From: Nafulsella turpanensis ZLM-10
GTDB taxonomy: Bacteria; Bacteroidota; Bacteroidia; Cytophagales; Cyclobacteriaceae
DNA length: 64,000 nt
Assembly (NCBI RefSeq): GCF_000346615.1
Contig: NZ_ANNU01000024.1
Location: 52,342-116,341, forward strand
Direction: 5' to 3'
Each line of letters starts with the position of its first letter. Position 1 is the stretch's first letter. Below, piece by piece: positions 9,018-18,360 of the stretch. Below the pieces are notes generated by a model. That model saw only the letters and a list, made by a program, of their open reading frames with translations. It was not told the origin of the DNA and did no database searches. The position numbers and the translations under genes were made by a program.

Positions 9018-9912
9018 GTTGCACCTCCTTTACTTTGGACTCAAAGCTTTCTCTTGCCACCTTTTGCAATTCACGAAAACTGGCAGAAAAACGATTGTCA
9101 CTCAGGCGGCCATAAATGCCCCGGTCGATAATGCGCAGCACGTCGCTAAGCTGCTGTTCATGCCGCTGCAGGGCTGCAATCTCTTTTGTGGTTAAACGTG
9201 TATAGGGTATGCTTTCGAGTTGCTCCATATAGCTCTTCCATATATTCAGCAGGCCTTCCGGCTGCACATGTTCATTCTTTGCTTCGTAGGCCGCCAATGC
9301 TTCCTGATAAGCTTTTTCATACTTCCGGTACCCTTTTCTTAATTTGTAAATCCGGTAGCGCCGCTGCAAAGGCTTGCCAAAAACAAAGCCAAGCATTACC
9401 AGAATTAGCAGGCCCGCTAAAGTGCCGGCAATGGCATAAGGGTAGTTAAACTCATACTCCACATCCGTATAAGCGATGTGTTCTACAAAAGTGGCAGAGT
9501 CAGTCAATACCGAAATCATTTCTTCTACAAAAACAGTGTCGGGGCTGGAAAAGACCACGCTACTGTCACCGCCCTGAATTACATAGGCCGGCATGCGTAA
9601 GAGTTGTACAGAGTCAAGCTCGAAGGTTGCCAGTGTATATATTACACTATCGGTGCTGTAAAGAGAGTCCGAAACAGTAGGATAATAAGTTTTGTCGACA
9701 ATCTCGAAAGGAGCAAAGTTAAAGGTGGAGTCAGGCAAAAGCACATTCAGGTGGCGAGGGTACCGAACGGTAAAAGTATACATTACCGGCTGGCCCACTT
9801 TCAGGCTTTGATCTGAGAACTGGCCTCTAAGTTCAATTTCCTGTGCAAATCCGGAAACAGGAAGGGCAAGACTGCAACAAAAAATAATAAAGTACAGGAA
9901 GCGTTTAAGCAC
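9010..9912 (-). CDS. BatD-like exported membrane protein
   Basis: I place the start at GTG, giving a signal peptide (VLKRFLYFIIFCCSLALPVS, then GFAQ) and 300 residues; the longer ATG reading would lie deep inside the DUF58 gene. The periplasmic part (25-155) is beta-rich, followed by a membrane helix at about 158-179 and a cytoplasmic helical tail rich in lysine, glutamate and tyrosine. It overlaps the DUF58 gene by 8 bases upstream and batA by 8 bases downstream. Position and layout match the BatD-type component of Bat operons; the primary sequence is divergent, so this is a context call. Confidence 0.7.
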   Translation of the reverse strand: MLKRFLYFIIFCCSLALPVSGFAQEIELRGQFSDQSLKVGQPVMYTFTVRYPRHLNVLLPDSTFNFAPFEIVDKTYYPTVSDSLYSTDSVIYTLATFELDSVQLLRMPAYVIQGGDSSVVFSSPDTVFVEEMISVLTDSATFVEHIAYTDVEYEFNYPYAIAGTLAGLLILVMLGFVFGKPLQRRYRIYKLRKGYRKYEKAYQEALAAYEAKNEHVQPEGLLNIWKSYMEQLESIPYTRLTTKEIAALQRHEQQLSDVLRIIDRGIYGRLSDNRFSASFRELQKVARESFESKVKEVQHA

Positions 9913-10783
9913 GTTTTCTTGATTTATTACGGATTTTAAACAATGAAATAAGCTTGGGAACAAAATTTTCCGCAGTATCCACAAACAGGTAGTCGGCCTG
10001 ATACTGAGAACAAATCTTTCTGAGCTGCTCCTGGTTCTCCTGATAGGTTTTGACCATTTTTTTTCTGAATGCGCCGGAAGAAGTATTGGTCCATACTGTT
10101 TTTTGCTTCTCCTTATCATATACCGGAATCAGCCCAAGGCCGGGAAGGTGGGTTTCCCGCTTATCCCCAATATGTATTACCACCAAATCGTGTTTTCTGG
10201 CCAGGGCCTTTAGGTTATGTTCCCACCCGGTATCAATAAAATCCGAGAGCACCACAATTACACTACGCCGGCGAATAAGCTTAAGGGCGAACAGAAATGC
10301 CGCACTTAAATCTGTTTGGGTAGACTGGGGCTGGAGCCGGAACATCTGGCTAATCATTTCATAGGCATGGCGACCACCTGCCCCGGGGCGAAGGTATTTC
10401 TCATTCCTGTCTGAAAAGCAGATGAGTCCTACCTGGCTGGCTTCTTTGATAGAAGAAAGGGTAAGGACACCACAAATTTCTTTGGCAATATCGAGCTTTT
10501 GCTGCGACTGCTGGCCTATTTCCTGAGAGGCACTTACGTCGAGCAGAAAGTATACTAACTGTTCCTTCTCCTCTTTGAAGGTTTTGGTAAAAGTGCCATG
10601 ACCTTTAGCCGTCACTTTCCAGTCAATGGCCCGCACATCATCGCCATACTGGTAAGCCCGAACATCGTCAAACTCCAGCCCGGAGCCTTTAAAAATGGAA
10701 TGAAAGTTGCCCTGCATTTGCCAGTTGACCGCCTTTCTTATCTGAATTTCATACTTTCTGAGCTTTTTAAGGAGCTCTTTCAT
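9905..10783 (-). CDS. DUF58 domain protein of the Bat operon
   Basis: This 292-residue protein has the DUF58 signature near residues 34-60: GSGLEFDDVRAYQYGDDVR followed by AIDW. A VWA-like core follows (FLLDVSASQEIG, then VVLSDFIDTGWE). DUF58 proteins are usually encoded with a MoxR ATPase and BatA-type proteins. Here it leads the operon with 8-base overlaps between successive genes. No MoxR gene lies upstream; the next gene is divergent. The function in assembly or stress tolerance is inferred from family context. Confidence 0.88.
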   Translation of the reverse strand: MKELLKKLRKYEIQIRKAVNWQMQGNFHSIFKGSGLEFDDVRAYQYGDDVRAIDWKVTAKGHGTFTKTFKEEKEQLVYFLLDVSASQEIGQQSQQKLDIAKEICGVLTLSSIKEASQVGLICFSDRNEKYLRPGAGGRHAYEMISQMFRLQPQSTQTDLSAAFLFALKLIRRRSVIVVLSDFIDTGWEHNLKALARKHDLVVIHIGDKRETHLPGLGLIPVYDKEKQKTVWTNTSSGAFRKKMVKTYQENQEQLRKICSQYQADYLFVDTAENFVPKLISLFKIRNKSRKRA

Positions 10784-10835
10784 GTTTGCTGATGTTTAAC
10801 TTTTAAAATTAGGACTTAATTAAGTAATTTTCAGC

Positions 10836-11183
10836 ATGAAAAATCTTTTTTTGCTGCTACTTGTTACTCTCTTAACGACGGCCTGTTCAAATAATGCAGA
10901 TAAACCCGAAAATGTTCTTTCACAGGAAACGCTGGTAAGGGTAATGGCCGATTTGCAGCTTGCTGAAGCAAAAGTAAAAAATTTGCGGGTTTCTACCGAT
11001 TCGGCCCGCCAGTTGTTCAGTATTTATGAGCTGCAGATATTTGAGGAGTGGAACATTAGCCCGGAGCAGTACACGGAAAGTTATGAGTATTACCTGAATG
11101 AGTACGACGAAATGTCTGATATTCATGCGGCCCTTATCGACACCCTTAGCAGGCGACAGAAGGCTGAGAAAGAGAGACGCTGA
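10836..11183 (+). CDS. DUF4296 lipoprotein
   Basis: The 115-residue product opens with a lipoprotein signal (MKNLFLLLLVTLLTTAC), giving a lipidated Cys17. The mature part, LVRVMADLQLAEAKV through EYYLNEYDEMSDIHAALIDTL, is the helical DUF4296 pattern found across Bacteroidota. Function is unknown. It is divergent from the Bat operon with only about 50 bases between the starts, so the two promoters must sit close together. Confidence 0.85.
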   Translation: MKNLFLLLLVTLLTTACSNNADKPENVLSQETLVRVMADLQLAEAKVKNLRVSTDSARQLFSIYELQIFEEWNISPEQYTESYEYYLNEYDEMSDIHAALIDTLSRRQKAEKERR

Positions 11184-11435
11184 TCTTGGCAAGCCAACTT
11201 TTTGCCTGAATGTTTATTAGCTAAAATTCGTTAAAGAGAAAAGTGAGCGGGTGATTGTTGATGTAGTTTAGCTCGTTTTGATTTGACACCCTTCCTTCTT
11301 GTTGTGGAGTAGAATCTGGGAACTTTTCCGGAAGAATTAAATCGGGCAGCGGCCGGAGTCTTCTTCATTTAAATTCCATTCATATTAATAAAAGAAAGTT
11401 TGCCCTGCCTTTGGGTAGAGCATGTTAAAATATAG

Positions 11436-13844
11436 ATGTTATATCCGAGAAATTTAGAAAATAAAATAGGCTTCGATCAGGTAAGAAGCTTGTTGAAAGA
11501 GGAGTGCCTGAGTGTAATGGGCCAGTATTATGTAGAAAAGCTTCGTTTTACCGATGACTTTTCCTTACTGCAGAAACTGCTGGAGCAAACCAGGGAGTTT
11601 ACTGCCATTTTACAGAGTGGCGATGAGTTTCCTTCTTCTAACTTTTTTCCTATTGATAAGCAGCTCGAGAAGGCCCGACTCGAAGGCGCTTTTTTAAGTG
11701 TGGAGGAGCTGAACAACCTTCGCTTAAGCCTCCAGACCATCTTTGCCTGTCTCGATTATTTTTCAGATAAAGAAGAGGAGTATCCCCAATTGCAACAGCT
11801 TTCTTCAGTTGTTGTGCTGGATAAAGGATTGCTCAAGCAAATATCCAGGGTTATTGATGACAGAGGTCATCTGCGCGACGATGCAAGCCCTGCTTTGCAG
11901 CAAATTCGCAGGGCCTTAATTGCTGAGCAGAGCCGGGCAAGAAAAACACTGGAAAGCATTTTGCGCCAGTCTGTCAGCTCAGGCTTTTCGGAAGAAGGGG
12001 TGTCTCTCACCATACGGGGTGGTCGCCTTGTAATTCCTGTACTGGCAGAGTACAAGCGGAAGATAAAAGGCTTTATTCATGATGAATCTGCCACCGGCCA
12101 AACTGTATTCCTGGAGCCTGCTGAAGTGCTGGAAATCAATAATAACATTCGGGAGCTGGAGTATGAGGAGAAGAGGGAGATTGTGCGTATTCTGCTGGCG
12201 ATTACCAGCCAGGTAAGGCCTCATGTGCAGGCTTTGCGAAAAGCAGCCAATTTCCTGGGATTAGTCGACTTTATCAGGGCCAAGGCTCGTTTTGCGCTAA
12301 AAATAGATGCGGTATACCCGCAGTTCGAAAAACGGGAGCTGGTAGAATGGTATAAGGCGGTGCACCCTTTGCTGTACCTCTCGCATAAGCAGCAGCAAAA
12401 GCCTGTAGTGCCATTGAATATTCACCTTCATCAGGACCAGCGAATTTTGGTTATTTCCGGTCCAAATGCAGGAGGTAAATCAGTTGCGCTTAAAACCGTT
12501 GCTTTATTGCAGTATATGGTGCAGTGCGGTTTGCTTATTCCGGTAGGAGATGGCTCCAGGGTAGGCCTATTCAAAAATCTGTTTATCGATATAGGCGATG
12601 AGCAATCACTGGAAAATGACCTGAGTACCTACAGCTCTCACCTTACCAGCATGAAGTTCTTTACCCAGATGGTGGATAAAAAGACGCTCTTCCTCATCGA
12701 TGAATTTGGTACGGGTACCGAGCCTCAGTTTGGCGGAGCCATTGCCGAATCCATACTGGAGGAGCTCAATCGACAGCAGGCTTTCGGTGTAATCAATACG
12801 CACTATGGCAACTTAAAGCAGCTGGCTGAGCGAACACCGGGAATTGTTAATGGAGCCATGCGCTTCGATGCTGCCCAGCTGGAGCCCATGTACCAGCTGG
12901 AAATTGGAAAACCCGGCAGCTCTTTTGCCCTGGAAATTGCCCGGAAGATAGGCCTCCCCAAAAGTGTTTTACAGCAGGCGAAGGAAAAAGTAGGGGTAAA
13001 GCAGGTGAAAATGGAGCTGCTGCTGGCTGAGCTGGAAAAGGAAAAAAAGGAGTTTGATGATAAAAACAAAGAACTCAGTAAAAAGGAAAAAGAACTGCAG
13101 CAGGCAGTTCAGGAGTACCAGGAGTTAAGATCCTTCATAGAAAATAAAAAAGCCCAGCTTCTGAAGGAGGCTAAGCAGGAAGCCAGCCAGTTACTTTCCG
13201 AAGCCAACCAGCGTATAGAAGCGACCATCCGGCAAATTAAAGAAAACAGTGCCGAAAAGGAGAGCACACGCCAGGCAAGGCAGGGGCTGCAGGAGCTAAA
13301 AGAAAAGGTGAAGCTGAAGCCTGAAGAGGCAAAAGCCCAGGAGAAAACCTCCAGCATAAAAGTAGTTGGAGGAGCCATTGAGGAGGGAGATCTCATCCGG
13401 ATAAAGGGGCAGCAGACTGTAGGAGAGGTGATGGAAATAAAAGGCAAGGATGCTGAAATCAGGATTGGTTCTTTAAAGTCTAAAGTAAAGCTTAACCGCC
13501 TGGAGAAGATTAGCAGAAAGGAGTACCGCCAGGAAACAGCTGATGTTGAAAGTAAGCCTGCCATGCGCGGCATCAATCTTAACCAGCGAATGGCCGATTT
13601 TAGCTCCCAACTCGATGTGAGGGGCAAGCGGGCAGAAGAAGCCTTGTCCATTGTAGATAACCTGCTCGATAATGCCGCCATGTTTGGAGCACCGGAGCTT
13701 CGTATTGTCCACGGTAAAGGCGATGGAATTCTTCGCCAGATGATAAGGGAACATCTTAAGGGCTATGGGATAGTCGCTTCCATGAAAGATGAACATGCCG
13801 ATCGGGGAGGGCCAGGTGTTACTATTGTGGAATTGCAGTATTAG
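11436..13844 (+). CDS. mutS2: MutS2 family ATPase/endonuclease
   Basis: The 802-residue protein has the MutS core with Walker A GPNAGGKS (about 343-350), the Walker B segment LFLIDEFGTGTEP, a long charged coiled coil (about 520-640), and a C-terminal Smr nuclease domain starting near residue 725 (LDVRG, then HGKGDGILR). This is MutS2, which lacks the MutS mismatch-recognition domain and acts in recombination control or ribosome rescue in different bacteria. It stands alone, is preceded by about 250 bases without a gene, and is closed by a perfect palindromic terminator. Confidence 0.95.
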   Translation: MLYPRNLENKIGFDQVRSLLKEECLSVMGQYYVEKLRFTDDFSLLQKLLEQTREFTAILQSGDEFPSSNFFPIDKQLEKARLEGAFLSVEELNNLRLSLQTIFACLDYFSDKEEEYPQLQQLSSVVVLDKGLLKQISRVIDDRGHLRDDASPALQQIRRALIAEQSRARKTLESILRQSVSSGFSEEGVSLTIRGGRLVIPVLAEYKRKIKGFIHDESATGQTVFLEPAEVLEINNNIRELEYEEKREIVRILLAITSQVRPHVQALRKAANFLGLVDFIRAKARFALKIDAVYPQFEKRELVEWYKAVHPLLYLSHKQQQKPVVPLNIHLHQDQRILVISGPNAGGKSVALKTVALLQYMVQCGLLIPVGDGSRVGLFKNLFIDIGDEQSLENDLSTYSSHLTSMKFFTQMVDKKTLFLIDEFGTGTEPQFGGAIAESILEELNRQQAFGVINTHYGNLKQLAERTPGIVNGAMRFDAAQLEPMYQLEIGKPGSSFALEIARKIGLPKSVLQQAKEKVGVKQVKMELLLAELEKEKKEFDDKNKELSKKEKELQQAVQEYQELRSFIENKKAQLLKEAKQEASQLLSEANQRIEATIRQIKENSAEKESTRQARQGLQELKEKVKLKPEEAKAQEKTSSIKVVGGAIEEGDLIRIKGQQTVGEVMEIKGKDAEIRIGSLKSKVKLNRLEKISRKEYRQETADVESKPAMRGINLNQRMADFSSQLDVRGKRAEEALSIVDNLLDNAAMFGAPELRIVHGKGDGILRQMIREHLKGYGIVASMKDEHADRGGPGVTIVELQY

Positions 13845-13853
13845 AAATTCATA

Positions 13854-13891
13854 AAAAAGGGGAGGTACTCAATTGAGTACCTCCCCTTTTT
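13854..13891. terminator. perfectly palindromic bidirectional terminator
   Basis: A 38-base perfect palindrome (half-site AAAAAGGGGAGGTACTCAA) with A-run and T-run flanks lies between the convergent mutS2 and lipoprotein genes. It can end transcription from both sides. Confidence 0.88.
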
Positions 13892-13913
13892 ATAATACGT
13901 TTTCAGGTAAGAA

Positions 13914-14372
13914 CTATCGTGTTGCAGTAACGGTAACTTCTACTTCATCGGTAGGCTTAGGCTCTGCTCCAGCATAAGAAAAAACAATTTCATTATCTGT
14001 GAGAGAAGTAACAGTCAATTCAACACTTTCTGAGCCATTTACAAGCGTAATTTCATTGAAATTTTCAGTATCGGTAAAGCTCCACTCTCCTGATGCCGGA
14101 ATAGAGGCGCCTGTGCTGAGGACCATTGGTAAGGCATCTCCTCCTGTGATGGTGTAAGTGCCATTCTCTGAGAAGGTTAGGGTAGAAGTACCTGTAAAAT
14201 TATAATCAACGGCAGGGTCTAGAGCTACAGTGCTAACCTCAAAAGGGCCGGCGGTGAGGATGCGGGTATTTTCTTCCAGGGGAGTTTCTTCCACAGTATC
14301 ATCTTTGCAGGAAGTGAAAATTACCAGGGCCATCAGAAATAAGACAGAAAGTAGGTGAGATGCTTTTTTCAT
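13914..14372 (-). CDS. lipocalin-like lipoprotein
   Basis: Starting at MKKASHLLSVLFL gives a lipoprotein signal ending IFTSC, with Cys22 lipidated; an in-frame ATG eight codons upstream is also possible. The 130-residue mature part is small, acidic and threonine-rich, with repeating beta-strand patterns such as STLTFSENGTYTITGG and SGEWSFTDTENFNEITLV, typical of the lipocalin-like or DUF5004-type lipoproteins of Bacteroidota. It is monocistronic. The function is unknown. Confidence 0.75.
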   Translation of the reverse strand: MKKASHLLSVLFLMALVIFTSCKDDTVEETPLEENTRILTAGPFEVSTVALDPAVDYNFTGTSTLTFSENGTYTITGGDALPMVLSTGASIPASGEWSFTDTENFNEITLVNGSESVELTVTSLTDNEIVFSYAGAEPKPTDEVEVTVTATR

Positions 14373-14432
14373 AGATTTTAATAGTTTAGAAAACAATTAT
14401 AATAATAATTTTGGTGGATAGTTAAAAAAAGA

Positions 14433-15071
14433 TTATTTGTTTTGCTTATATCTTTTAAAGTCGGTAATATCTATTAACTTTTCGCAGAACTGATACTCAT
14501 ACTTCTGATTGGAGCAGATGATAAGTAAACGATCATTCTTTACTTCGGTTACACGCTCCAGGTACCAGTCAATTCCCCTGCTGTCGAGATTAGAGGTAGG
14601 CTCGTCTAAAAGTAAGATGGGAACCTGAGAAAAAAAAGCCAATCCCAGCTTAAGGCGCTGCTTCATCCCTGAGCTAAAATACTTTATTTCTTTATGGTAA
14701 GCCGAAGACAGCACCATTTTTTCTGCCAGCTCCTCCATGCAGCTGTTAACTACAGGCTGTTTAAAAGCGAAATGAAAACGAAGCAGCTCCTTTAAGGTAA
14801 ATTCTTCAATCAGCTCCAGGTAAGGGGCAGCATAAGCCTGGTAGTGCGGCCATGCATCCTCTTCAATGGCTTGCCCGCTCTTTTGTTCAAAAGAAATTGT
14901 TCCTTCTGTTGCAGGAATAGCCCCGCTAAGGGTTTTTAAAAAGGTAGATTTTCCACTTCCATTAGGGCCTGTAATGGCATAAGACTGGCCGCTCACAAAC
15001 TGGTAGTCCATTCCCCGGAATACCCATTCTCTGAAGTACTTTTTTCCTAAAGATTGAAGACGAACAATCAC
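14433..15071 (-). CDS. solitary ABC transporter ATP-binding protein
   Basis: The 212-residue ATPase has Walker A GPNGSGKST (35-43), the ABC signature FSSGMKQRLKLG (about 132-143) and Walker B ILLLDEPTSNLD. It is short, of the CcmA/LolD size class, and has no transmembrane part. No permease gene is adjacent: it is the last gene after lpxA, 61 bases downstream on the same strand. Its position suggests a link with lipid A or envelope traffic, but the partner must be encoded elsewhere. Specificity cannot be told. Confidence 0.88.
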   Translation of the reverse strand: MIVRLQSLGKKYFREWVFRGMDYQFVSGQSYAITGPNGSGKSTFLKTLSGAIPATEGTISFEQKSGQAIEEDAWPHYQAYAAPYLELIEEFTLKELLRFHFAFKQPVVNSCMEELAEKMVLSSAYHKEIKYFSSGMKQRLKLGLAFFSQVPILLLDEPTSNLDSRGIDWYLERVTEVKNDRLLIICSNQKYEYQFCEKLIDITDFKRYKQNK

Positions 15072-15132
15072 AAGCAGAAGTTAAGGAGGAGGCTGGCTGT
15101 TTGTTTACTTTTTACTGACCGCCATTAATGTA

Positions 15133-15912
15133 TTACCCTATAGAGCCCTTCATAATACCCCGGTCTGAGGAACGAATAAAGTTAACAATTTCATCGCGCT
15201 CTTTGCTTGACGGGAGTTCAACTTCAATTTTATCCAAAGCATCGCTATTATTGAGGCCTTTGAGATAAATCAGTCGGTAAATTTCCTGAATTTCATTGAT
15301 TTGCTCATTGGTGTAACCTCTCCGGCGCAGGCCAACTGAGTTAATTCCTGCATAGCTGAGAGGCTCGCGGGCTGCCTTGATAAACGGAGGAACGTCTTTT
15401 CTTACAAGAGAACCGCCACCAATATACGCATGTGCACCTACTTTCGTGAACTGCTGTACAGCACAGGCACCACCAAAAATAGCAAAATCCTCGATTTGTA
15501 CATGGCCTGCAAACTGTGTGGTATTCCCCAGGATGCAGCTATTGCCGATGATACAATCGTGGCCGATGTGGACATAAGCCATAATCAGGCAGTTGCTTCC
15601 TACCACTGTTTTGTACTTATCGATCGTTCCTCTGTTTATGGTCACGCACTCCCTGATGGTCGTATTGTCCCCAATTTCAACAGTCGTTTCTTCCCCTGCA
15701 AATTTTAAGTCCTGCGGAATGGCTGAGATAACTGCTCCGGGAAATACTCTTACGTTCTTACCGATGCGAGCACCTTCCATAATGGTAACGTTGGAGCCAA
15801 TCCAGCTGCCTTCTTCAATCACTACATTTTTATGTATGACGGTAAAAGGTTCAACAACGACATTGGCAGCTATTCTAGCTTCGGGATGTATGTAGGCTAA
15901 GGGTTGGTTCAT
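15133..15912 (-). CDS. lpxA: UDP-N-acetylglucosamine acyltransferase
   Basis: LpxA performs the first step of lipid A synthesis, transferring a hydroxyacyl chain from ACP to UDP-GlcNAc in the cytoplasm. The 259-residue protein shows the left-handed beta-helix hexapeptide repeats (IGSNVTIMEGARIGKNV and so on) and the catalytic histidine in AYVHIGHDC (about residues 115-123). The C-terminal helices GLNNSDALDKIEVE close the fold. Its ATG overlaps the lpxC/fabZ stop by 4 bases, so the two are coupled. Length and motifs are standard. Confidence 0.95.
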   Translation of the reverse strand: MNQPLAYIHPEARIAANVVVEPFTVIHKNVVIEEGSWIGSNVTIMEGARIGKNVRVFPGAVISAIPQDLKFAGEETTVEIGDNTTIRECVTINRGTIDKYKTVVGSNCLIMAYVHIGHDCIIGNSCILGNTTQFAGHVQIEDFAIFGGACAVQQFTKVGAHAYIGGGSLVRKDVPPFIKAAREPLSYAGINSVGLRRRGYTNEQINEIQEIYRLIYLKGLNNSDALDKIEVELPSSKERDEIVNFIRSSDRGIMKGSIG

Positions 15913-17306
15913 GAGTTTTTTCGTACAATGCTTGCCGATAATTCAGCTTCGCTTACAAGGGTGTTTCCTACGTAAGCATAGCCTTTCATTTTTGCAATTC
16001 CACGCTTTATAGGAGCCAGTAACTCACATTTGAAGATAAGCGTATCGCCGGGCATTACCATTTTCCTAAAGCGGCAGTTGTCGATGCCCAGGAAATAAGT
16101 CCAGTAGTTCTCCGGGTCTGGTACAGTGTTGAGTACCAGTATGCCGCCTGTCTGGGCCATGGCTTCAATTTGCAGTACACCCGGCATTACCGGGTTGCCC
16201 GGGAAGTGGCCCTGGAAGAAGGGCTCATTAATGGTAACGTTCTTTACGCCGGCAACGGTACTTTCGTCCAGGTGAAAGATTTTATCTACCAGCTGAAAAG
16301 GGTAACGGTGGGGGAGCATTTTAGAGATCTGGTTAATGTCCAGCACCGGAGGGAGCGTAGGGTTATAGGCCGGGATATTGTTGTTTCTGCTGAAGTCGTT
16401 CATCATTTTCTTCAGCTTTTTGGCAAAGGCAATATTGGCTGCATGGCCCGGCCGGGCGGCCAGTATTTGTGCCTTTAGGGGGCGGCCTACAAGGGCCAGG
16501 TCTCCTACCAGATCGAGTAGTTTATGGCGAGCCGGTTCATTGCTATATCGTAGCTCCACATTATTAAGAATGCCCTCTTTCCTTACCTCCACTTTGGGTT
16601 TATTAAAAAGAGAAGCAAGTTCCTGCAGTTCCTCGTCTTTTATTACCCGGTCTACTACCACAATGGCATTGTTCAGATCACCACCCCTGATGAGGCCCTG
16701 CTTGTGCAGCATTTCCAGCTCATGCAAAAAGCAGAAGGTGCGGCTGTGGGCAATTTCCTCTTCAAAATCGCTTATTTTGTTCAGGGAGGCATGTTGGCTG
16801 CCCAGAACAGGCGAATTGTAATCGACCATTACCGTAACACGATAGTCGTCAAGTGGAAGGGCGGCAATCTCTACCTGGCGCCCGGGTTCACGGTAAAAAA
16901 TTCCTTCAGGTACTTCAAAGAAATTGCGCAGGGCGTTTTGTTCTTCTACGCCAGCCTCCTTAAGAGCGTTGATGAACTGGATGGAGCTGCCATCCATAAT
17001 AGGCGGTTCCGGGCCGTCCAGCTGAATGAGTACATTATCCAGCTCCAGACCTGTTAAGGCTGCCATTACGTGCTCAACTGTATTAACGCGGGCCCCACTT
17101 TGTTCAATGGTTGTTCCTCTGGAAAGGTCCACTACATTGTCCACATCAGCATCTACAGTAGGATGGCCTTCAATATCTATCCGTTGAAATTTTATTCCAT
17201 GGTTAGGTTTAGCCGGCAAAAAGGTCATATTTGCTCTTACACCAGTATGCAACCCAACACCGGATAGGGTAATGGACTTTTTTATAGTATGCTGCTTAAT
17301 ATTCAT
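15909..17306 (-). CDS. lpxC/fabZ: bifunctional LpxC deacetylase / FabZ dehydratase
   Basis: The 465-residue fusion joins LpxC (about 1-305), the zinc-dependent UDP-3-O-acyl-GlcNAc deacetylase that commits to lipid A, with FabZ (about 320-465), the hydroxyacyl-ACP dehydratase. LpxC zinc ligands are visible in [10 protein letters not shown] (His79) and [14 protein letters not shown]; FabZ shows [12 protein letters not shown] and [14 protein letters not shown], carrying its catalytic His and Glu. This fusion is characteristic of Bacteroidota and places the competing fatty-acid and lipid A branches in one chain. It starts directly at the lpxD stop and overlaps lpxA by 4 bases. Confidence 0.95.
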   Translation of the reverse strand: MNIKQHTIKKSITLSGVGLHTGVRANMTFLPAKPNHGIKFQRIDIEGHPTVDADVDNVVDLSRGTTIEQSGARVNTVEHVMAALTGLELDNVLIQLDGPEPPIMDGSSIQFINALKEAGVEEQNALRNFFEVPEGIFYREPGRQVEIAALPLDDYRVTVMVDYNSPVLGSQHASLNKISDFEEEIAHSRTFCFLHELEMLHKQGLIRGGDLNNAIVVVDRVIKDEELQELASLFNKPKVEVRKEGILNNVELRYSNEPARHKLLDLVGDLALVGRPLKAQILAARPGHAANIAFAKKLKKMMNDFSRNNNIPAYNPTLPPVLDINQISKMLPHRYPFQLVDKIFHLDESTVAGVKNVTINEPFFQGHFPGNPVMPGVLQIEAMAQTGGILVLNTVPDPENYWTYFLGIDNCRFRKMVMPGDTLIFKCELLAPIKRGIAKMKGYAYVGNTLVSEAELSASIVRKNS

Positions 17307-18356
17307 CTATTCTGAGTCTGACGAGCGCAAATTTATGATTTTTTCCTCAAGTTCCTTTACCCTCTTATTTAAATCGGGCAAATTTCTGAACAGGGCATAG
17401 GATTTCATGTAAGGTCCACGTTCAAAAGCCGGGGAGCCTATTAAAATCTTTCCTTCTTCCTTAATGCTTTTTCCTACTCCGGCCTGTGCGGCAACAGTGG
17501 TCTTACTGGCAATTTCAAGGTGCCCTACTACTCCTACCTGGCCGGCCAGGATACAGCTTTCACCAATTTTAGCAGAACCGGCAATACCGGATTGTGCCGC
17601 GATAACCGTATTTTTTCCTATCTCTACATTGTGGGCTATCTGTACCAGGTTATCGATTTTAACACCCCTCCTGATAACCGTGCTCCCAAGCGTGGCACAG
17701 TCGATGGTGGCATTGGCGCCAATGCTTACCCAGTCCTCCAGTACCACATTGCCTAGCTGTGGAATGGTTTTATAGCTTCCATTGGCCTGTGGAGCAAAGC
17801 CGAAGCCATCGCTGCCTATTACCGCCCCGGCATGTAGGGTGCAGTTGCTGCCAATTCTGGTATTGGGGTATACTTTTACGCCTGCAAGAATAATGGTATT
17901 GTCACCTACTTCCACATTTTCGCCAATGTAGGCCTGGGGGTAAATTTTTACATTGTTTCCGATTTTGCAGCCCTTACCAATATAAGAAAAAGCACCCCGG
18001 TATATTCCGTTGCCGGTACTTACGCCTTCGGCCATAAACGCAGGTTCTTCAACCCCGGATTTCTGGAAAGAAAGAATTTTATGATACTCCTCCAACAATA
18101 CCGTAAAGCTGGTATAAGGGTCCTCTACCCGAATAAGAGAGGTGCTGAAAGATTTTTTTGGCTGAAAATTTTTGGCGACGATAACGGCAGAGGCCTGTGT
18201 GCTGTACAGGTGCTGCTCGTATTTCAGGTTGGATAAAAAAGAAATACTTCCTTTTTGGGCTTCTTCAATTTTACTGAGGGTAGAGACTTCTTCATCTCCA
18301 CTCCCTTCCACCATTCCGCCCAGGAGCTGGGCTATTTGATTTACCGTAAACTTCAT
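17307..18356 (-). CDS. lpxD: UDP-3-O-acylglucosamine N-acyltransferase
   Basis: LpxD adds the second hydroxyacyl chain in lipid A synthesis. The 349-residue protein has the N-terminal uridine-binding domain (about 1-100), a hexapeptide-repeat beta-helix (about 105-300) with the catalytic histidine region [14 protein letters not shown], and a C-terminal helix [17 protein letters not shown]. It starts four bases after the HD-domain gene ends and is followed without a gap by lpxC/fabZ, so the set is one operon. Confidence 0.95.
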   Translation of the reverse strand: MKFTVNQIAQLLGGMVEGSGDEEVSTLSKIEEAQKGSISFLSNLKYEQHLYSTQASAVIVAKNFQPKKSFSTSLIRVEDPYTSFTVLLEEYHKILSFQKSGVEEPAFMAEGVSTGNGIYRGAFSYIGKGCKIGNNVKIYPQAYIGENVEVGDNTIILAGVKVYPNTRIGSNCTLHAGAVIGSDGFGFAPQANGSYKTIPQLGNVVLEDWVSIGANATIDCATLGSTVIRRGVKIDNLVQIAHNVEIGKNTVIAAQSGIAGSAKIGESCILAGQVGVVGHLEIASKTTVAAQAGVGKSIKEEGKILIGSPAFERGPYMKSYALFRNLPDLNKRVKELEEKIINLRSSDSE

Positions 18357-18360
18357 CTGC

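Noticed and set aside
13109..13681. 190-codon leftward frame inside mutS2
   Set aside because: It is the serine-rich shadow of the mutS2 coiled-coil region on the opposite strand.
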